Assembly (NCBI GenBank): GCA_007280935.1
Contig: QYQK01000089.1
Coordinates: 1 to 33,430, forward strand
DNA: 33,430 nucleotides
Reading direction: 5' to 3'
DNA from: Opitutales bacterium
Lineage (GTDB): Bacteria > Verrucomicrobiota > Verrucomicrobiia > Opitutales > UBA953
Position 1 is the first letter of the stretch; each line of letters opens with the position of its first letter. A program made the translations under genes and the position numbers. Shown in pieces: positions 27,997 to 33,430 of this stretch. The notes under the pieces were generated by a model. It made no database searches and was not told where the DNA came from. It was given only the letters and a program-made list of their open reading frames with translations.

Positions 27997-29493
27997 TCAG
28001 GCCTTGATTTGGGGACGCTTAGGATCGGGCCAATCGATATGGAAGAACTCTCCGCGAGGCTTGTCGGTGCGCTCATAGGTATGGGCACCGAAGAAGTCTC
28101 GTTGGCCTTGCAGTAAGTTCTGCGGTAAGTTTGCGGTGCGGTATGAGTCGAAGTAGGAGAGGGCTGACCCTAAGGTCGGAACAGGGATGCCGTGCTTGAC
28201 GGCGAGGGCGATGACCTTGCGCCAGTTCTTCTGGGCCTTCTTGACGGTTTTCTTGAAGTGAGGATCGAGCAGAAGGTTTGCCAGCCGAGGCTTCTTGCCG
28301 AAGGCCTCGGTGATTTTTTGTAAGAATCGGGCGCGGATGATGCAACCCCCGCGCCAGATCTGAGAGATTTCGCCAAAGTTAAGTTTCCACTTATATTCAT
28401 TCTGCGCTTCGCGCATGAGTTGGAAGCCTTGGGCGTAAGAGCAAATCTTGGAGCAGAAGAGGGCTTCGCGAATCTGTTCGACCACCTTCGCTTTGTCCGG
28501 ATTGGTCATCGCGCGCTTGGGACCACGGAGCGCTTTGGCAGCAGCGACGCGTTCATCTTTAACTGCCGAGAGACAGCGAGCAAAGACGGCTTCGGCGATA
28601 GTTGGAGCGGCGACACCCATATCGAGGGCGTTGGCGCTGGTCCATTTACCGGTGCCTTTTTGGCCGGCCGTATCAAGAATGACGTCGACCAGCGGCACGC
28701 CGGTCTCGGGGTCTTTCTGCTTGAGTACCTTGGCGGTGATTTCGATGAGAAAGGAATTAAGGTCGCCCTTGTTCCATTCTTCGAAGACCGTGCCGATTTC
28801 ATCGGGGGTCATGCCGAGGAGGCCGCGCATCAAGTCGTAGGCTTCGCAGATCATCTGCATGTCGCCGTATTCGATGCCATTATGGACCATCTTGACGTAG
28901 TGGCCGGCGCCATCGGTGCCGATGAGAGCGACGCAAGGAACGCCGCCCTTGATGGGCTTGCCTGGCTTGGCGCCGGTCAGTTCCACGCCAGTCACGGCGT
29001 CGACCTTAGAGGCAACCGCTTCCCAGATAGGTTTGATTTCAGCCCAAGCTGAGGCATCGCCGCCGGGCATGAGGGATGGGCCGAACCGGGCACCTTCTTC
29101 GCCGCCGGATACGCCCGAGCCAATGAAGCGGAGACCCTTGGCCTTTAATTCCTTCTCGCGTCGGATGGTGTCCGTCCAGAGGGCGTTGCCGCCGTCAATG
29201 ATGATGTCGCCCGGCTCGAAGACTGCCGCGAGCTCACTGATGACCGCATCGGTGGGGGCCCCAGCTTTGACGAGGATGACGGCCTTTCGAGGCTTTTTAA
29301 GAGAAGCGGCAAAATCCCGAATGGTCGGGCAGCCCGTCAGCTTGCCGGGCGTGCTGGGGTTTTCCTTCACAAACTCGTCGGTCTTGGCGGTCGTGCGGTT
29401 ATACACCGAAATCGCGAAGCCGTGGTCGGCGATGTTGAGGGCGAGGTTCTGACCCATGACGGCCAGACCAATGAGACCAATGTCGGATTGCAT
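27997..29493 (-). CDS. gnd: 6-phosphogluconate dehydrogenase, decarboxylating
   Basis: [82 protein letters not shown]. Start set at MQSDIG (29493). Confidence 0.96.
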   Translation of the reverse strand: MQSDIGLIGLAVMGQNLALNIADHGFAISVYNRTTAKTDEFVKENPSTPGKLTGCPTIRDFAASLKKPRKAVILVKAGAPTDAVISELAAVFEPGDIIIDGGNALWTDTIRREKELKAKGLRFIGSGVSGGEEGARFGPSLMPGGDASAWAEIKPIWEAVASKVDAVTGVELTGAKPGKPIKGGVPCVALIGTDGAGHYVKMVHNGIEYGDMQMICEAYDLMRGLLGMTPDEIGTVFEEWNKGDLNSFLIEITAKVLKQKDPETGVPLVDVILDTAGQKGTGKWTSANALDMGVAAPTIAEAVFARCLSAVKDERVAAAKALRGPKRAMTNPDKAKVVEQIREALFCSKICSYAQGFQLMREAQNEYKWKLNFGEISQIWRGGCIIRARFLQKITEAFGKKPRLANLLLDPHFKKTVKKAQKNWRKVIALAVKHGIPVPTLGSALSYFDSYRTANLPQNLLQGQRDFFGAHTYERTDKPRGEFFHIDWPDPKRPQIKA

Positions 29494-29677
29494 AGTAGGG
29501 GGTAATGGCAACCTGCGAGGGCAGGTATGGCAAACATGAAAAGCCCGTTAGTTGAGGTAAATGGGATGATTTCTCCCTAAAACAGGGGCTCGCGGACGCT
29601 GGAAAGCTGGCCTTCAAAGGTGTGGCTTAGCCTTTCCCCTCGCCTCACCGGGCCACCTTATCATCTTAAGCTCTGTC

Positions 29678-30226
29678 ATGTCCCAGCTCGTCGGCAAACG
29701 CATCACCCTCGGTATCACCGGCTCCATCGCCGCCTACAAGGCCGCAGACCTGACCTCCCAACTGGTCAAATACGGCGCCGAGGTCCAGGTAGTCATGACC
29801 AAGGGCGCGACCCAGTTCATCTCCCCGATGACGCTGCAGGTGCTCTCTCGTCGACCCGTGGCGTTCGATCTCTGGGCCGAGGGCGCTAATTCCGTCCCGG
29901 GTCACATCGAGATCGCCGACTCATCCGATCTCCTGCTCGTTGCGCCGCTCACCGCTCATGTGATGGCGGAGTTTGCTCATGGCTTGGCCCCCGATCTCTT
30001 AACCAGTGTTTACCTCGCGACGCGTGGGCCGGTGCTGCTCTGCCCAGCGATGAACGGCAAGATGTATGAACATGCCGCTACCCAAGCAAATCTGAAGACC
30101 CTTCGGGCCCGCGGCCATGCGATTGTAGAACCCGCGGAAGGGATGCTCGCCTGTGGTTACGAAGGTCTCGGGAAATTGGCGCCCGTGGATGAGATTGTCA
30201 GCCGCGTGCTGTCGATCTTAGGCTGA
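29678..30226 (+). CDS. coaC: Phosphopantothenoylcysteine decarboxylase (stand-alone CoaC flavoprotein)
   Basis: GKRITLGITGSIAAYKAADLTSQL, VAPLTAHVMAEFAHGLAPDLL, LLCPAMNGKMYEHAATQANL; ends without a CoaB domain. Confidence 0.85.
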   Translation: MSQLVGKRITLGITGSIAAYKAADLTSQLVKYGAEVQVVMTKGATQFISPMTLQVLSRRPVAFDLWAEGANSVPGHIEIADSSDLLLVAPLTAHVMAEFAHGLAPDLLTSVYLATRGPVLLCPAMNGKMYEHAATQANLKTLRARGHAIVEPAEGMLACGYEGLGKLAPVDEIVSRVLSILG

Positions 30227-30229
30227 GGC

Positions 30230-31237
30230 ATGGACACGCTAGCCCTCCGGGAGCGGCTCCAAGCCGAAGCGACCGCGTTGGGCTTCGATGCCTTCGGCGT
30301 TGCCCCGGTCGATGCCGATGTGCGCGCGGATTACTTTAAGAAGTGGATTGCCGACGGGATGCACGGTGAAATGAAATGGATGGCCCGTAATCCGGAAAGA
30401 CGGACGGATGCCACGAAAGTCCTGCCGGAGGCAAGGAGCTTGATTGTCGTAGGGCTTAATTATTGGCAGCCCCATCCGGCCGCTGGCTATCGCATCGCCA
30501 AATACGCTTTAGGGGCGGATTACCATGATGTCATTTTGCCTCGGCTGCAAAAACTCTGCCTCATCATGGAAGCCATGGGAGGGGCCCAAAAGCCCTATGT
30601 CGATACTGGCCCCGTCCTCGAAAAGCCGATGGCCGCTGCGGCAGGGTTAGGCTGGCAAGGTAAGAGCACGATTCTGATTCACCGCGGCGCGGGCACCTGG
30701 CTGTTTCTCGGAGTCATTCTCACGACCTTGGAGTTGCCGCCGGCCGAACGGCAAGAACCTGACCGCTGCGGAACGTGCGTGCGCTGCATCGAAGCCTGTC
30801 CCACGCAGGCGATCATCGCCCCTTATAAATTAGACGCGCGACGCTGTCTGGCCTATCTGACAATCGAACATCCCGGTCCGATTCCTTTGGAATATCGCGA
30901 AGCCTTGGGCGACCGGGTATTCGGTTGCGACGATTGCTTGGACGTTTGCCCCTGGAATCGTTGGGCAGAACAAACCCGCGAGGCAGCGTTTGTGCCTCGG
31001 GATCACCCGCCGCTTCGTGAGACCCTTGCTTGGAACCCCGCTCAATTTGAGGAGCACTTTAAAAACACCCCGGTCGCCCGTCTGGGGCTTCACCGTTGGT
31101 GGCGCAACGCCCTGACGGTGCTGGGCAATGTCGGAACCGAGGGAGATTTGCCCGCCATTGAAACACTCCTTGCACACGAAGATGCGATGGTGGCCGAGCA
31201 TGCGGCCTGGGCAGTCGAGCGGATTCACCATCGGTAA
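30230..31237 (+). CDS. queG: Epoxyqueuosine reductase
   Basis: Two [4Fe-4S] motifs CGTCVRCIEACP and CDDCLDVCPWN; C-terminal HEAT-like segment. Confidence 0.93.
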   Translation: MDTLALRERLQAEATALGFDAFGVAPVDADVRADYFKKWIADGMHGEMKWMARNPERRTDATKVLPEARSLIVVGLNYWQPHPAAGYRIAKYALGADYHDVILPRLQKLCLIMEAMGGAQKPYVDTGPVLEKPMAAAAGLGWQGKSTILIHRGAGTWLFLGVILTTLELPPAERQEPDRCGTCVRCIEACPTQAIIAPYKLDARRCLAYLTIEHPGPIPLEYREALGDRVFGCDDCLDVCPWNRWAEQTREAAFVPRDHPPLRETLAWNPAQFEEHFKNTPVARLGLHRWWRNALTVLGNVGTEGDLPAIETLLAHEDAMVAEHAAWAVERIHHR

Positions 31238-31282
31238 ACCTACTTGTTGCCTCGGGCTCCTGGCTTGCCCTAATTTAGTCCC

Positions 31283-31810
31283 GTGTCCCTCGCTCAAGCT
31301 TACTACGCACTGGCGGCCGTCCTATTGCTCGCCGCTTATTTAGTCTTCACGGCCTCGCCCTTACTGCAGACCTTTCGCCGGTCGCGCTTCGCCACGGTGA
31401 CATTGACCTTGGCGGCGACGGCCTGGTTCGGTTGGTGGCTGATGAATATGCCGGAGCCGGATCTGGCCGGCTTGCCGCGCTTACCCGTGGTCGTGGTCTT
31501 ATTAGGTGCAAGCCTCGCGATGCTTCGCTTCATGCCGGATCTGTTATCCATCCGTTCGCTTGGGGTGCTGATGCTTTTCTTCGCGCGCTTTACTTTGGAT
31601 GCGGGGTATCGGCAACTACCGCGAAGCTTGTTGGATGCCACGCTCAGCTATGGACTGTTCGTCTTCTTCGGGCTTTGGTGGGCTTATTCCCCGCCCGCAT
31701 TTTTAAACCAGTGCGACTGGGTCTTGCACACCCCCGCACGCCATAAGGGCCTCGGACTCATCTTGGGTCTGCTAGCCGTCGCCTGCCTGCTGGCGACAGT
31801 AGTATCGTGA
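31283..31810 (+). CDS. Integral membrane protein of unknown function
   Basis: GTG start; several TM segments; 4-nt overlap with gmk. Confidence 0.7.
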   Translation: MSLAQAYYALAAVLLLAAYLVFTASPLLQTFRRSRFATVTLTLAATAWFGWWLMNMPEPDLAGLPRLPVVVVLLGASLAMLRFMPDLLSIRSLGVLMLFFARFTLDAGYRQLPRSLLDATLSYGLFVFFGLWWAYSPPAFLNQCDWVLHTPARHKGLGLILGLLAVACLLATVVS

Positions 31811-32394
31811 GCCGAGCGCTGCTCATCGTGGTTTCAGGGCCGGCCGGAAGTGGCAAGACGACGCTCTGCGCCCGCCTGACCGAAGCTAATCCGCGCGCTA
31901 TTCGTCGGGTAATCACTTGCACGACGCGCGCACCGCGCGCCGGAGAGGCCGAGGGGGTTGATTATTATTTCCTGACGAGGCCGGAGTTCGAAGCGCAAGT
32001 CGCTGCCGGGGTGTTTTTAGAGCACGCCCTCGTCCATGGTAATCTTTACGGCCCGCGGCTGGCCGACGTGGCCAAACACCTGGACGCGGGTTTTGACGCG
32101 CTTCTCAACGTCGATGTTCAAGGTGCAGCCACGATTCGCGCCATGGGAACGGCCGACGCTCGGCTGGCCGCGGCGCTCGTGACTGCGTTCATTAGGGTGA
32201 GCGATCCGGTCGAGTTGCGCCGCCGGCTTACCGGCCGCGGAACGGATCCACTCGATGAAATTGATCGCCGCGTCGCTACGGCCTCCGAAGAACTGAAGCA
32301 CGCCGGCGAATATCAACATGTCATCGAGAGTGGTAGTCGGGAAGCTGACTTCACTGCCCTGCAGGCCATCTACCGGTTAGAAAAATCCCGATGA
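31807..32394 (+). CDS. gmk: Guanylate kinase
   Basis: GTG start; [52 protein letters not shown]. Confidence 0.92.
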   Translation: MSRALLIVVSGPAGSGKTTLCARLTEANPRAIRRVITCTTRAPRAGEAEGVDYYFLTRPEFEAQVAAGVFLEHALVHGNLYGPRLADVAKHLDAGFDALLNVDVQGAATIRAMGTADARLAAALVTAFIRVSDPVELRRRLTGRGTDPLDEIDRRVATASEELKHAGEYQHVIESGSREADFTALQAIYRLEKSR

Positions 32395-33430
32395 TACTCG
32401 AAAAGAATGACATCGCGGCGGTCTTAGACGAAATCGCGACTTTGATGGAGCTCATGGGGGAGAACCCTTTTAAAATCCGTGCCTACTCGACGGGCGCGCG
32501 TATCCTCGAGACGATGACCGAAGATCTGGATGAGCTCATCAAGACCGGCGGCTTGGCCGAGATCCCTGGCATGGGCGAAGCGTTAGTCGATAAGATTACA
32601 ACCTTACGCCGTGACGGTATTTTACCTTTTCACCAAAAACTCCGAGCCGGAATTCCAGCCGGACTTCTGGAGATTATGCAAATTCAAGGCCTGGGGCCAA
32701 AAAAAGTCCGCACGCTCTGGACGCTCTTAGGCGTGGAAGATTTGAACAAATTAAAAGAAGTTTGCGAAGCAGGGAAAGTCGCCGAACTCAAAGGCTTCGG
32801 GGAAAAAACGCAGACCAAGATTCTCGAAGGCATCAAAAACCGAGTCGCTTATAGCTTGCGTCATCGATGGTACGAAGCCGCCGAAGTCGCCAACCCGATT
32901 TTAGCCGGCCTACGCGCTTTGCCGCAGGTCAAGCATGCCGAGTCAGCGGGCTCATTGCGCCGGGCCCGCGAGACCGTGGGCGACCTCGACTTCATCGTCG
33001 CGGCGGCAGATCCGAAGCCGATTATGGATTGGTTCGTCGCTTATCCGGGCGTCAAAGAAGTGACCGCTCACGGTGAGACAAAATCGAGCGTGCGCTTCGA
33101 GTCCGGCCTGCAGGCTGATTTGCGCGTGGTGCCCGAAGAGCAATTCTTCTTCGCCTTACACCATTTTACCGGTTCCAAGGATCATAATGTCGCGATGCGG
33201 CATCGTGCCCTTTCGCGCGGCTTGAGTATGAGCGAATGGGGCTTCAAGGCGACGGCCGAGGGCGTCCACGCGCCTGGCGCCCAAAGCGAAGCAGAAGTTT
33301 TTCAAGCCCTCGGATTACCTTGGATTCCGCCCGAACTCCGCGAAGGCGCGGGCGAGATCGATGCCGCGGAGGCGAACTTACTTCCGCGCTTGGTCGAAAT
33401 GAAAGACCTCCGCGGAGCCTTTCATAATCA
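32391..33430 (+). CDS. polX: PolX-family DNA polymerase/exonuclease (partial; runs off the right edge)
   Basis: Manual translation from ATG 32391: [39 protein letters not shown]..., helix-hairpin-helix segments [12 protein letters not shown] and [13 protein letters not shown], nucleotidyltransferase [17 protein letters not shown]. Overlaps gmk by ATGA. Confidence 0.9.
   Translation, partial: MILEKNDIAAVLDEIATLMELMGENPFKIRAYSTGARILETMTEDLDELIKTGGLAEIPGMGEALVDKITTLRRDGILPFHQKLRAGIPAGLLEIMQIQGLGPKKVRTLWTLLGVEDLNKLKEVCEAGKVAELKGFGEKTQTKILEGIKNRVAYSLRHRWYEAAEVANPILAGLRALPQVKHAESAGSLRRARETVGDLDFIVAAADPKPIMDWFVAYPGVKEVTAHGETKSSVRFESGLQADLRVVPEEQFFFALHHFTGSKDHNVAMRHRALSRGLSMSEWGFKATAEGVHAPGAQSEAEVFQALGLPWIPPELREGAGEIDAAEANLLPRLVEMKDLRGAFHN

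Noticed and set aside
28420-29052. 210-aa forward ORF opposite gnd
   Set aside because: Shadow of the strongly conserved gnd reading frame; no recognisable motif.

Overview
Gene-dense bacterial chromosomal window (about 33 kb). Gene content and order suggest Verrucomicrobiota/Opitutae-like, which is an inference only. Nearly all of it is housekeeping: tyrA, a fused aroA-cmk, plsC, dnaN, pssA, an orphan RelE-like ORF, an LMW-PTP, a DUF5069-like protein, hemX-like/hemA, an NtrC-type regulator, a PstS-like protein, tRNA-Gly(GCC), phoR/phoB, mnmG, mnmE, lysA, a divergent cystathionine-gamma-synthase-family enzyme, a secreted TIM-barrel-like protein, an aquaporin, a four-gene DevCAB/TolC-type exporter, gnd, a stand-alone coaC, queG, gmk and polX. 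I found no mobile element, CRISPR array or defence island. The most notable signal is non-coding. The dnaN-pssA intergenic gap carries an AT-rich tract, five consecutive DnaA-trio motifs (CAG-TAG-TAA-CAG-TAG), and a DnaA-box-like TGTGGATAG in the polarity expected of a bacterial replication-origin unwinding module. About 9-10 kb away are two near-perfect or perfect parS palindromes (TGTTCCACGTGGAACA), one of them embedded in frame inside mnmG. Together these suggest the window lies in the chromosome origin/segregation domain. Protein calls are by motif recognition without database searches.
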